Shown: positions 1 to 11,382, counted from the first letter of the stretch. The stretch: DNA of 64,000 nt from Gnetum montanum (GCA_015680685.1 MNCI01003410.1:267814-331813); one strand, 5' to 3'. Notes: generated by a model not told the origin, from the letters alone. A program made the numbers and translations.

Positions 1-1063
1 AGGCAAAGATTAATAAGATGTTGGAATGGATGAATCAAAAGTGTGGAGAATATATCAATACCATTGGAGATAGAGTTTTAACAACCCAAGAAGCAGGGCG
101 AAATCATAGACCTTCGGAAAGAAAGAATAAAGGGAATAAATTCTTAACTGCCAATCATACATATGAATGCAACATATGCTTGTACGATCACCCCAAGGGC
201 CAATGCCCACTCTTGTTACATCTACATGAGCATTAGGGAAACATGCTACATCCAGAGTTCGTACAGAGGTACTGTGTTTGATCACAGTGGCAACAATCCC
301 AGTCTTGGGGGAATCCACCCTTATACTGGAGGCACCCTTCATATTATCTGAATCCAAACGCTTATCAAGTTCAACACCCTGTTCCTTCAACAGGGCCAAC
401 ATACTCTATCTCACCACAATACCATTCTCCACAATACTATCAACCCATACCTCCAACACAACCACCACCTTAAGCACCTTATATTCCTCCTAACTTTCAA
501 CATTCTCATCCTTTCCCTCCTTCCACAATGCCACCAATTGTTCCTAAGGTGTTTGTGCCACAGCAACAACCCATGAACAGCACTTGTGCTACTGCTACTA
601 ACAGCAATGAAAAGCCTCCTCAACATCAAAGGCGTCCTTTCTTTAAACATGGCCGTAGGAAGGGACAACATAATTCTGAGGCCACTGCATCTTCCAACCC
701 AGCACAAGTTCCACACTGTGGTGCACCCTTACCTTTGAACCCAATGCTTCATGTAACTTTATTAGGGCCACAAACTAACACTCCAACAACCATACAGCCC
801 AATGAACACAGTCATGGGAGGCATCATCCTAATCCTTGCATACCATCTAACAGTCACCAACATCATAGTGGGTCAACTCATTATCCAGGAACTACATCGT
901 ATGAAGTGCCCCACTATGCTTATTATGAAGTGTGTGAAATCCAAGGGGATAGGTATGGACCGATTCCAATACTTATAACATGCAAGGACCCTTATTTTTC
1001 ATTTATTAATCCTTGCCATACTCAACTGATTAGTTATGGGGGATATCCCCCATTTCAATAATG
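1..1063 (+). pseudogene. gag C-terminal part (zinc knuckle plus Pro/His/Gln-rich tail), element A
   Basis: This is the capsid/nucleocapsid protein of the retroelement, which would package its RNA. A knuckle-like block CNICLYDHPKGQC is encoded at about 168-208 with spacing CX2CX3HX4C. It is followed by a Tyr/Pro/Gln-rich region broken by frameshifts and then an open stretch at 528-1061 ending YPPFQ. The same knuckle and tail occur on the minus strand in element D (50.8-51.7 kb), and the same tail in B (22.0-22.3 kb), which fixes the reading. The N-terminal gag domain is cut off by the window edge. The copy is broken by at least two frame changes before 528. Confidence 0.8.
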
Positions 1064-2460
1064 AGCAGGATTAATAAATATTTTTCATTTTCTTTAATTT
1101 TACAATTTTTTGTTTTCCAGTTTTTCATTTTTTAACTTTTTGTTTTATCTCTTTATCTTTTTATCTTTTTGTGTGTTTGTGTGTTTGTGTGTTTGTCTTT
1201 TTCCGTTTTTGTAAGTAATCTCATCTACGAATAAAACACTCATGTGGATCATTGGTTGAGGTGTGTTTTATGTTATTAAGTCATGAGTGATCAATTATTT
1301 GAAACAGTGAGCCCATTACATCCACTCATCCACTCTACAAATAAGAGGTTCTGTTCGAGGGTACAGTGATATTCTTGAAATTTCTAAACTTAAAATTAAT
1401 TTTGTGTTATTGTACCCAGAAAAATAAGGATGGACCAAGAGGGAATGATTAGGGTGTGACATCAAGGGGACTTGTGGATTCTCTTTGGTGACATCTATGG
1501 AAGTTATCATGTAACACGGTTGTACTAAGATCCTTGTAGATCTAACGAAAATGGGAGTAAGAGTAATCAAAAGGGCACTCAAAAAATCAAACGCTATTTT
1601 AGGGGGTTCCACTGGAAAGACATGCACCCATGCCTAAAGGTTGGTGGCTTTTCTAGATTCAGTAAAGTAAAAAAAAAGAGAGAAAAGAAAAAGAAGTGCC
1701 ATAAAACAAAAACCACTCCTCCCTTGTACTAAATGCCAAGTGATCGTACACCTTGTTGTTATGGTACTTTTATATTTGTTCACCATGGGATGAAACAATG
1801 CGATGTCACTGATTAGAAGGATGGACTTGGTCCTGATCTTGGAACACTGGGTTAATGACACATTAATCATGCTTTACACGCAGGATTCATTGTGCCCTGG
1901 GTCAGTCACCTCATGTCCCAATCTCTACGATCCCTTCTATAGTACATCTCATCTCACTGTTCTTGTAATTGTAGCTTGTGTCCCATGTAGCATAGAATTT
2001 TCATCTCATTTCGGCGATATTTACATGCGTGTGTTTTGTGGAGTTAGTGCGGATTACATTTAACCCTTCTAGTGCCCACGGACACTTTAAGTGTGGTTAC
2101 ACAAGGGCATCATAGGTTGAAACCTGCTTTGGGGAGGACCCACTTGTGTAATATTTCGTATTCTTTACTAATTCTCTAGCTCAAACACACAAATTCTCAC
2201 CCTTAGCTTAATTTTTCATAAATTTCTTTCCCTATTATTATCCCTCCACAATTTTAACGTTCCAATGCACCATTACATTCCCTTTTCTTCATAACTGCTA
2301 AATTTTTAATGGCTAAATTCACATCTTTATCATTACGAGTGCCTCTCGAATTAATGAATTACCCTAGGATATCTTCATACTTGCCCATGTTCTCATTTTA
2401 CACCATTAATTTCAAGAAAATAATTAAAAATTCAGTATTTTTCATGTGTCCCACATCATT
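1064..2460 (+). other. Conserved non-coding spacer between gag and the 3' ORF, element A
   Basis: No coding is seen where pol would normally lie. The block is AT-rich with T-runs and a short run of a gtgtgttt unit near 1170-1195. It is recognisably shared with B (20.6-22.0 kb, inverted) and D (49.5-50.8 kb, inverted). Shared landmarks include a purine-rich block near 1665-1700 and the segment around 2130 containing ctgctttggggagga. Conservation across three insertions shows that the spacer was part of the family before it spread, not a deletion private to this copy. Confidence 0.7.
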
Positions 2461-2462
2461 GG

Positions 2463-2560
2463 GGACAAGATATCGTGTACGCGATATCGCGTCCCGCGTG
2501 ATATCGCGTACGTGATGTACCGTACGTGATATCGTGTCCTATTTACCTATAAATAGGAAC
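2463..2560 (+). promoter_or_regulatory. Internal promoter-like block: GATATC palindrome array plus TATA box
   Basis: GATATC occurs at 2469, 2483, 2500 and 2528, mostly inside longer CGCGATATCGCG-like palindromes about 14-17 bp apart. A TATA box, TATAAATA, follows at 2548-2555. The LTR of the same element has the same arrangement: GATATC/AATATC at 6005-6091 and TATAAATA at 6110-6117. The block lies about 470 bp upstream of the 3' ORF start. Promoter function is inferred from this resemblance to the LTR promoter. Confidence 0.6.
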
Positions 2561-2992
2561 CCCCATCGCAACACTTAGCATCATTTTGCCATTTACGCAG
2601 GGGGAATTTTTGAAATTTTTCTCTACGACTTGCAATTGCGTGACCCTCGTTTTTTCACTCATATCTCGCTCATTGGTGCTCCGATTTTAATTTCGTTTGA
2701 ACCTACTTGAACCGAGAGTGCTCAGTTTAGTCATGGGGGAGAGACACTTACCGAAAAGTGCCCAACTTTTTTGAAACTTATCATCACCCAAAGGACATCA
2801 ATTAGGATAATCAACACTAACACTTAGAAAAATTGTGACAAAAATCATATGACCTTAGGTACACGGGGAGATTAAAATGAAATCTACCTAAGTCATAGGA
2901 CCCATTATTATAATTTTCGGGCATGATCACACGAACATAAGATCTTTAATTAAGGCATGTAGTAAGGTATAACTTGACTTTGAAAACAACCT

Positions 2993-3024
2993 TACTAACG
3001 CTTGGCCCGTGTGATTGCAGAATG
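2993..3024 (+). promoter_or_regulatory. Splice acceptor-like site before the 3' ORF
   Basis: A perfect TACTAAC branch-site motif at 2993-2999 is followed 21 nt later by TTGCAG (ending 3020), and the ORF start ATG is at 3022. The same order occurs in B (20094-20063, minus) and D (49469-49435, minus). It suggests that the 3' ORF is expressed from a spliced RNA. The donor is not identified; AAG|GTATAA at 2966 would leave an intron of only about 53 nt, short for a plant. Confidence 0.55.
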
Positions 3025-5800
3025 GCTCCGAAATGTGCACAGCAAGGGGGTCCTGTTCAAGGTGGAGTGAAACAACCTCGGAGAGGTGGAAGACGAGTCC
3101 CTACCGGACAACATGCAGAATAGGAGGTGCAATCATTCAGCATCCATCAAGAAGAACCTCCTACCAGACAATCCAAGTAGGCAGAAAGAGGAGCTGCTGC
3201 TATGCCTGAACCGGGACAACAACTCACATTGCCTCCGGAATGCGTTCAGGCTACCCATACAAAGTCCATAGTTATTGCGATGATTGTGGAGCTTAACTTC
3301 GAATCTTTTGCAGAGTTTGCTCCTGAGGCTATTAGGGATCACCTTAAAGGGTCTCCCTTATGGTTTGTCCTCTCTGAAAACGATGCTTGGTACTTAGGTG
3401 AAACGTACCTGTTCTGGCATAATAAGGAGTAAGGCACCATGGTTAACATTTGTGGTGTGACAGTAGACTTTTCTGCGTAGGCAATTTGGGAAGTGTTAAA
3501 TCTTCCGAATTTAGGCCCCCATGTTGCTCGGTTATCTACCTGATCAAACCCTGATGTGCGAAAGGATTGGTTAGAGAAGGCTTATGGCAGAGATAAATCT
3601 TTTGGCGAGCTGATGATGGAAGAGCGGGTTTATTTCAAAATTGGAACCTATCACCTCTTCCCCACGAAAGGTTTGAAAAGAATATCAACGTATGCGGCCA
3701 GGGGATGTGCAGTGTTGATGGAAAAGATTAACGCTAACCTTCCCCATCTATATTTGACGGAGATCCTAAGGCGATTTGAAGAACAGAAGATAGGGAAGAT
3801 GGTGCTTCCCTTTCCTTACCTTATCAGAAAACTGTGCCGATGGGTTGGTATTCGAGGATACACAAATGACGTCCTCCGAAAAGCCCAGAATGCTTCTTAT
3901 GCTGAGTTATTAAAGGTGCTAGCTCCAAGAAAGAGCACTGGCGAAGAGCTGGGACCAGATGAAGAAGAAAAACAAATGACTGGACCACCTACAACTCAAC
4001 TTGCAGGACCCAGTCAACCTCCAGCCATAGGTCCCAACTAACAACAAGAAGCAGGACCCAGCACAGGCCAAGATCAGCCACCGTTGCCGCAAGACTATAG
4101 ACCGTCAATAAGCCATCTTAGGGCCATTGTTGAGATGGCTAGTTGGGGAAGTCATGATGATGCAAACCTCTTCCACGTCATTGATGATGTCGACCAGCCT
4201 ACTATTTCATTAGATCGCACAAGGGGCGAATTATCAATTCAAATAGAAGGAGGGGAAAGCAGATGGTCACAACAGATCTCTGGAAACGCGGCATCTTTTC
4301 AAGTGTAGTTAGAGACTAGTGAAGGGGCCATTGTAGTGGTCATGCAACACCAGGATGTCGCGGAAGCTGTTGAAGTGGTCGCTGACCATATCAAAGAATC
4401 CTTTAACATACCTGTTGTGCCACCAGCAGATCTCTCAGGAGCACGAGATGCTCAAACTCTTGTCGGAACCTCAATGACTCCTGTGGAACATGAGGATGCA
4501 CTGGACAGATTGCTTCAAACAGGACAAGTTTTTATGTCTCTGTTTAACATCCCCCAAGATGTAACAGCAATTCAATCAGAGCTCATTTCCACAAAGGGGA
4601 AGCTAGTCATATCCGAAGTAAGGGCTGAGCATGCTGAAGCTGAAGTGTAGAAACTACAAGAGCAGCTCGTAGCCTTACAAGCAGCACAGCGGGATCCTTT
4701 GCAATTTGTTCCCGTAGACCAGCTGGAAAATTTTAGAATCGAGCAATTAACAAAGCTAATTACAGAAAATAAGAAGGTGGAAGAAGAAAAGGAGACGGCC
4801 ACTTGGGATGCCTCCGCAGCACAAGCGCAAACTCATGCGCATCTTAAGACACTCAAGGCCTTAGAAGAAGAGAATAAGCAATTGGTTGCAGATAACCTTT
4901 GGTTGACTTCTGTGGAGAAACAGAAGAATGTTCTCGATGAACACTTTCATCAGCTACGAGAACAGTTCATTCGAGTCAACCGAGATGTAAGTCGTTCAGC
5001 CAAAGAAAATCGAACCCTCTCAATGGAGGAGGTATGTGCTATTCACCAGAAATCAGCAATCGAAATAAGCGCGTGGCAGAATGAGGCTAAACGACATGAG
5101 AAGCTGAAGGAGCATTTCTGTGATCATGTGGGGATGTACAAAAAAATCCTGGAGAAGGAGATTCATATGGCCAAGGCGCAAATCAACAACATTAGTGCTC
5201 AGCACACTGATGGAGGGCCATATTGGACACTTACGCCTTCGCTCACCAAGTGGAAGTTAAGAACTAGGACCTGCAGATCCAAGACTTAATAGAGTACATG
5301 GAGTTGGCAAATCTCAAGTATGCCAACCTTGCCATGTTAACAGCAGGGCGTTTGAGGTTAGAGCTCGAGCAGCAGGTAGCTTCCATCCACATTAAATTTG
5401 AAGCAGAATTTGCAGAGCGCAAGAAGCTGGCTGAGAAACTAGATGTTGCAATTTCTAAACTTGCGGTGGTAAAAGAAAGCTACTAGGGCCAGAAGGACAT
5501 CGCAACTGACTTGGCTCGTCGGCTAACAGACCTTTATGAATACAAAGATAAAGCTAGAGCCTATGAAGAGGAACGACGGGTGTTTGCAACGTGGTATGTC
5601 AAAGCCAATCAGATGTTCCCGTAGCTACCCTGTTTGTGGGAAGTGCCGACTCCATCAAACATCGAAGCATCAGCATGGATGGCACAAGACCCTCGGACTG
5701 AAGAGGAGAAGCTCCAGGTCATACTTCAACGTAATCAAGCTTCAAAGCCTGGAGCATGTGACAAGGGGAAAGCACCCATGGAGGAGCCACCGCCACTAGG
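3022..5800 (+). pseudogene. Long 3' ORF (env position), coiled-coil protein, element A
   Basis: The start ATG at 3022 is chosen because B and D start at the equivalent codon after the same acceptor. The N-terminal third contains a globular region with the signatures YFKIGTYHLFPT, ISTYAARGCAVLM and LPFPYLIRKLCR. In pattern this resembles the plant transposon protein domain found in Athila-type elements (from memory, not searched). A Gln/Pro-rich linker follows at about 3950-4090, then a long Glu/Lys/Leu-rich stretch at about 4330-5490 that reads as coiled coil. I see no signal peptide or membrane segment, so an envelope role is doubtful. The copy is inactive: stops near 3120, 3430, 4038, 4306, 4648 and 5485, and a frameshift near 5230-5290. 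The ORF ends near 5800 after a Pro-rich tail. Confidence 0.75.
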
Positions 5801-5963
5801 AACTACATGAGTTCCATTTTTTGTAGTGTAGCATTTTTTCTGTGTTGTGTATTCCCACACTGCGGCATTAGTCCATTTATTTTTCTAGTTAATAATCCCA
5901 TACCTATTTACTATGTAATCAATGAAGCTTGTTCTCCTTGTAACTCGAGGAAGAGTTTTTATT

Positions 5964-5977
5964 CAGTCGTGGGGGTA
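5964..5977 (+). other. Polypurine tract of element A
   Basis: CAGTCGTGGGGGTA directly precedes the 3' LTR. The equivalent block borders the LTRs of B (9917-9930), N (11383-11396) and D (48830-48843) on the minus strand. It is the expected plus-strand priming site. Confidence 0.75.
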
Positions 5978-6893
5978 TGATGAGACGTGATTCGCATAGG
6001 CCGCGATATCGCATACGCAATATCGCGTTTGCCGTGATATCGCATCCCCCGCGATATCGCGTCTTCCCTATGATATCGCGTACGCAATATCACAGTCTGC
6101 CGTCATATCTATAAATAAGACACGGCTCTCCCTTGTAGGGGGGATAGTTTAGTTCTGTAGCGAAGCTCTGGCAGTTTGATCCCTCCAAAGTTAGATTTTT
6201 TCCCATGTCTACCCGCAGTGTGGTGAATGTGATTGTACGGTGTCTTTATTCAAGTGTGTCGTACTTGGATACACACATGACTGGCAATAAAGATCGAGAT
6301 TACTTCATCATTGCAGCGTTCACTTTGTTATTTATTTATTTAAATGTTATTTACTGTTTTCTCTCTCTCACCCTTCAACTCCTAGAACGCGGAACGAGTA
6401 CGACTTGATTACGAGCATTTAAGTGTGACTGATTGGTAGCCTAGTGGTGTAGCTAGGGTCTACGCTTGGTAATCCAGTTGCGTATTTGGGATCTGCGCTT
6501 GGTAATCCTAGTGGCGTACCTAGGACCTATGCTTGGTAGTCCCAGTGGTAGTCGTTCACGAAGTCCAAGATGTGTACGGTTGATCAAGGAATCGATTGCT
6601 CGTCGCACTTAGGCTAGATTAGATTTTCTTACCCTTTCCCTCCTAGCTTAGTTTAGTTAATATTATTTTCCACTGCCTTCAGGAGTAGCATAGATTAGGA
6701 ACACATCATACACCTCATTTGGACTAAACCATACATGACAAGTACAATACTAGTCCAGGTGGGAAGACAGTGAACTACGACCTAAGGCTAACTAACTAAG
6801 TGTCACAACTAGTCCATCTGTGGAGTTCGACCGGATTGCGCATGCGACGCTCGTTTCATATGGTTGAGTGTAGGGGTACCTCGCCACTCATCA
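5978..6893 (+). repeat. 3' LTR of element A
   Basis: The LTR is 916 bp, from TGATGAG to CTCATCA. The U3 part holds a GATATC/AATATC array at 6005-6091 and a TATA box at 6110-6117. A 33-34 bp tandem repeat lies at 6435-6555. The last 40 bases are the sequence that recurs, in either orientation, at every family LTR in the window (for example 9064, 10597, 16921, 23803, 47932, 52131 and 55184). The base run after the LTR is actaa, the expected target duplication; its partner lies outside the window. Confidence 0.85.
6435..6555 (+). repeat. 33-34 bp tandem repeat inside the A LTR
   Basis: About three and a half degenerate copies of a unit that starts ggtaatcc and ends with a gcgctt-like block lie head to tail. 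The B and D LTRs keep a shorter version around a gggattaccaagcg block (9409-9455, 24150-24195, 48300-48345). Confidence 0.6.
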
Positions 6894-9063
6894 ACTAATA
6901 TATTTAAATTTTCTCTATCACATCCCCAGCCACGAACCCAAACCTATCCCCACTTTTTCTTGAGGTACACCTACCCAAACATGTTCAGAATCACGAATCC
7001 TTGATTCCTCACTTCCACAAATCAAATTCTTTTGATGCATAGAATTAGATGGGATTATTAGGATTGGACAGAAAAGGTAGCAGCTCATTAGTAATCTTGA
7101 AATCTACCATTTGTTTAAGGATTTACCGGGCATTGTTGATCCTTCTTTTCTAAAAGAGTGTGTTGATAACATAAAGATTTGAGTTCATTAGGAACTAGGA
7201 AACGTTGGGACAACATAAAGATTTGAGTTCATATTGATTGGGAACTAGGGAACTTCAAAATGAAGGAACGCATACCCAAACGAGTTTGGAAATGAGGGTT
7301 ATTATTTGGGCTATATACACACATTGAAAGATCACACATTTTCAAAGGAGGAAGCAAAACCAGTAACCTTAATGGGAGCCATGATCTGGTTTTAGCCTCT
7401 GCTTTTAATTTCTTGCATCTACTTAATGTTAACTTTATTTGTCATTTTTATTTCTTACATATACTTAATGTTAACTTTATTTGTCATTTTTAGTTGGTTT
7501 TTCTATTTTCGATTGCTTCTTAGTCATCTGATTTTGTTTTTGCAAACATACAATGGAAGCAGGTAAAATTTCAAGAACGTTTTTTGTCTGTTAAACTTTC
7601 AAAAATGTTTTTTAGTCTCTTCAGCAGCAAGTTTGAGATACCCTCCAAGGCTATTAAGTTTATAAGTATAATTATTTATTTTACGTCTGTGAAGCGTAAA
7701 ATGGAACGCGAAGAACGAAGAAATTTTGAGCGGAGCGTGCTCCTGCTTAACACTGAAGTTAAACAAATGAAGTAGACTATGAAAAAATCATAAAAAAGGA
7801 AACGTCACTAGAAATAACGTCATAAAAGGAACGTGATGCTGACAGTGATAAAACAAAGATAATGAAGCAGAGGAAAGCAAAAGGATTAGAGGTCTCATAT
7901 TGTAAAGCAGGCACACTCTAAACGAATCGTACCTATTGTTGAATGGTCCTTCTAGAGGCAAATGTACACTCAATCAACATTGTTCAAGTCGATCTCAAAC
8001 TTGCGTACCTTCGACTATAGCAAGTTTGTACACTACACGGTTCCATTAGCAAGATAAATATTGCAGTTAGAACTTTATAAGGCAACATTATTCACCAGGA
8101 TCAAATTCACAATTTAGAGTTTTCAAATTAAAAGTTTTACCGCTAAGGTATTACCTTATTGTTAACCCAACCTAAGATATATAGCTAGTCAACATGATAC
8201 TTTAGAGGAACTTTAAAAAAACATAGTTATGTACTATAAAGTTACATTAGTTTTGGAAGGATAGTTATGAATTGTTATACCTACATTCAAATTAGCAAAC
8301 AATTATTAATTTTTTCCAAGAGGCCAACAACCAATCATAGATTGGTAACGCTAAATAATATTTTGTCCATAATGTTCTAGGGAGACCTTGTCACTTACGC
8401 TAAATAATATTTCGTCCTTAATGCTAAAGGAAGATGTTAAGGCAAAATAATATTTCATCCATTACATTCCAAGGAAAGCCTATCTACTAAATAATATTTC
8501 ATCCATAACACTAGCATATTTGTTCTCAGCAATCTATGGCTTCTATGTTTATGTTTTCTTATTGCAATGCATCGGGAATAAAATTTAGAAGGGCACATGA
8601 GTATGTATGGAAAACAAGATTTAGTACCAAACTTGGAATTATTTATCCTTCTCATCATGCAATCATAATTTCTTAATCAAAATTATTATAGAATACATAA
8701 AATTTGGTAAAATGGCAACTTTAATAATTTTTAATAACATAGATGAACTAAACATCAACTCCATTTTTCTAAGATTATTTCAGCCAAATTCTAGGTATAT
8801 ATATTAAATATATGACTAAGCTAGCACTAAACAAATTTACAATCATTAAGCATAGTTCTTTATAATTCTTATAAAGTATCATGTTGGCTATATATTAGAG
8901 AGTAGTGTATTTATGTTGTATTTGTTAGGATAGTTGATTTGTTACTATCATAAGGTTTTTCCACATGGCTCAATGTTGCTTTCAATTACTATTCAAATAT
9001 GATAGATGTAACTTACTTGGAAGGACATATAGCTTGTTGTTGTGAAAGTAACATGTTTGTGTT
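6894..9063. other. Gene-free AT-rich stretch with small tandem duplications
   Basis: No supportable gene is seen. Small local duplications are visible: a roughly 50 bp unit containing aacataaagatttgagttca near 7165-7245, a roughly 42 bp unit ending in ttaactttatttgtcattttta near 7405-7492, and three to four degenerate units of about 40-50 bp around ctaaataatatttcatcc at 8350-8515. The short open frames at 7584-7775 and 8999-9208 show no family resemblance. Confidence 0.6.
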
Positions 9064-9916
9064 TGATGAGTGGCGAGGTACCCCTACACTCAACCATACG
9101 AATACAAGCGTTTCACGCACAATCCAGTCAAACTTTGCAGACGGACTAGTTGTGGTATCTAGATGGTTACTCGTAGATCATAGTTCACTGTCTTCCCACC
9201 TAGACTAGTATTAGCTTTGTCATGTATGGTTTAGTCCAGAGTGAGGTGTATGATGTGTTCCTACACTAATGCTACTCCTGGGGATGATGGGAAATAATAT
9301 CAACTAAACTAGGAGAGAGAGAGGGAGAATCTAAACTAGCCTAAGTGTAATGAGCATTTGTTCCTTAATCATTCGTACACATCTTAGACCTCGTGCACAA
9401 CTACCACTAGGATTACCAAGCGCATGGCCTAGGTACGCTACTAGGTTACCAAGTAGTCACACTTAAATGCTTGTGATTAAGTCGTACTCATTCCATGTTA
9501 CTAGGAGATAAGGGTAGAGAGATATTAACTAAGAAAGTAGTAATTAACAATAACAATTAAATAATTAAGCTAAGTGGATGTTGCAATGATGAAGTAATAT
9601 CGATCTTTATTGCTGGTCATGTACATGTCCAAGTACGTCACACTCGAATAAGGATGTCGTACAATTACAATTATCATACTACGGGCATGCACTGGGAGAA
9701 AAGGGTTGAGAGGAAAAATTGACAAAAAATCCCTACCTTCGTACTAAAAACTACAAAACTTACACTTAAAGAACTCTCTTCCAAATTTTCCTACCTCTTA
9801 TTTATAGATGAGGAGACAGGCTGTGATATCGTGTATGCGATATCACATCTAGGCTGTGATATCGCGTACACGATATCATGCGTGCGATATCGCAGCCAAC
9901 AATTCATGACTTATCA
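9064..9916 (-). repeat. 3' LTR of element B
   Basis: The LTR is 853 bp. It carries the terminal TGATGAG at 9064 and the eroded partner ttatca at 9911-9916. On the minus strand the promoter zone holds several GATATC palindromes (9825-9895) followed by a TATAAATA box (about 9800-9807). Confidence 0.82.
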
Positions 9917-10596
9917 TACCCCCATGACTAAATGAAAACTCGTCCTTGAGTTAAAATGAGAACAAGCTCCATTAATTACATAGTGGATAGGTATGGGATT
10001 ATTCACTGACGAGAATGGATTCATGCCGCAGTGTGGAATCAGAACAAAATTGAGATACAACACAAAGAACGCAAAAGAAAATCCTATAGCTACAAAATTG
10101 GGTGGAACTCATGTAGTTCCTGGTGGCGATGGCTCCTCCATGGGTGCCTTTCCCTTGTCTTATGCTCTAGGTCTAGGGATTTGATGGCGTTGAAGTATGG
10201 CCTGGAGTTTCTCCTCTTCAGTTCGGGGATGTTGTGCTGTCCATGCTAATGTTCCAATGTTTGATGGAGTCGGCACCTCCCATGGGCATGGTAGTTGCAG
10301 AACCATTTTATTTGCTTTGACATACCAAGCCACAAACACTCACCGTTCCTCCTCGTAAGCTCTGACTTTGTCTTTGTATTCTTGAAAATTTGTGAGCCGT
10401 CAAGCCAAGTCTGTTGCAACACCTTTTTGCCCCTGGTAGCTTGCTTTAACCACCTCGAGTTTAGAATTTGCAACCTCCAATTTTTGCAATATTTTCTTGC
10501 ATTCTGCAAATTCTGTTTCATATTTGACGTAGGTGGTGGCTACCTGTTGCTCGAGCTCTATTCTCGGGCTCCCTGTTGTTAACATGGCAAGGTTAG
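9917..10596 (-). pseudogene. 3' end of the element B 3' ORF, beyond nested element N
   Basis: The minus-strand frames at 10630-10400 and 10521-10246 match the coiled-coil end and Pro-rich tail of copy A at 5330-5800, with a frameshift between them. They continue the ORF that is cut at 17702 by element N. The block ends in an untranslated stretch and the purine tract (9917-9930). Where copy A has a TAG stop at 5485, this copy still has CAG, so one stop of A is a private later change. Confidence 0.75.
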
Positions 10597-11382
10597 TGAT
10601 GAGTGGCGAGGTACCCCTACACTCAACCATACGAATATGAGCATTTCATGGGTGATTCGGTCAAACTCCAAGGACTAAGTGCTTATGCGCCTTAATGGAA
10701 CACTCAGGGTTAATCAATCGTTGTCTTCCCAAACTTACTTGTATTGTCATGGTTGTATGGTTAAGTAAGCTTGAGGTATATGATTTTTATAACTTTTGTC
10801 TTTTTATGTCTTCTACTAATAAGGGAGAGGAAGAGAGAACTAAGTGGCTAATTTATCTTAACTATTCATTAACTAGTTTCTAATTGTTCCTAACACTAGT
10901 ATCTATTCCCACTTGCTGTCCACATCCTGAACTAGTGCAATGCTGCTGGGATTACCAAACGCTAATCGTTACTGGGTTACCAAGCGCTACACGCATGCTT
11001 GAAGTGGTCATACTGAGTGTACTTAACTAAGAGGGTCAAAGGCTGAGAGAGAAATTAATTAACTAGGAAAGCATTAAACATTCAACAATAATTAATTACT
11101 AATTAGCTTAATTTGGATGCTGCAAGGTTTATCATAAAGTTCATTTTTATTGTCATACACAAATGCGTGCTCAGGTACAAATTGCTCGAATAAAGATCCG
11201 TTCACTCTATGACTCCTACTGTGGGCACACAGAAATTATTCTAACTCTGGAATGACTAAACTGCAAGAATTTGGCTAAGGGTCAAACTCTTACTACCCTG
11301 GAACAAAGGGCGCCACCTCTTATTTATAGAAGATGAGGCAGGACGCGATATCACGTGGCAGATGCGATATCGCGGCTCATCA
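10597..11382 (-). repeat. 3' LTR of element N
   Basis: The LTR is 786 bp with perfect TGATGAG/CTCATCA ends. The promoter zone near the right end holds GATATC palindromes (11346-11372) and a TATAAATA box on the minus strand (about 11320-11330). Confidence 0.88.

Larger units (their letters stand above)
1..6893 (+). mobile_element. Element A: 3' part of a pol-less Athila-like LTR retrotransposon
   Basis: The window opens inside gag. The order is gag C-terminus, AT-rich spacer, internal promoter-like block, long 3' ORF, purine tract and 3' LTR. The 5' LTR and gag N-terminus lie outside the window. The LTR ends in the inverted pair TGATGAG/CTCATCA, shared with elements B and N and, slightly altered, with D. 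No protease, reverse transcriptase, RNase H or integrase is seen between gag and the 3' ORF, so the element would need enzymes in trans. Both ORFs carry stops and frameshifts, so this copy is dead. The Athila-like assignment rests on layout and on the tRNA-Asp-type primer site in relatives N and D; the lineage call is inference. Confidence 0.8.

Noticed and set aside
3022-5800. A true envelope gene of an endogenous retrovirus
   Set aside because: The position fits, but no signal peptide, cleavage site or membrane anchor is visible; the protein is mainly coiled coil.
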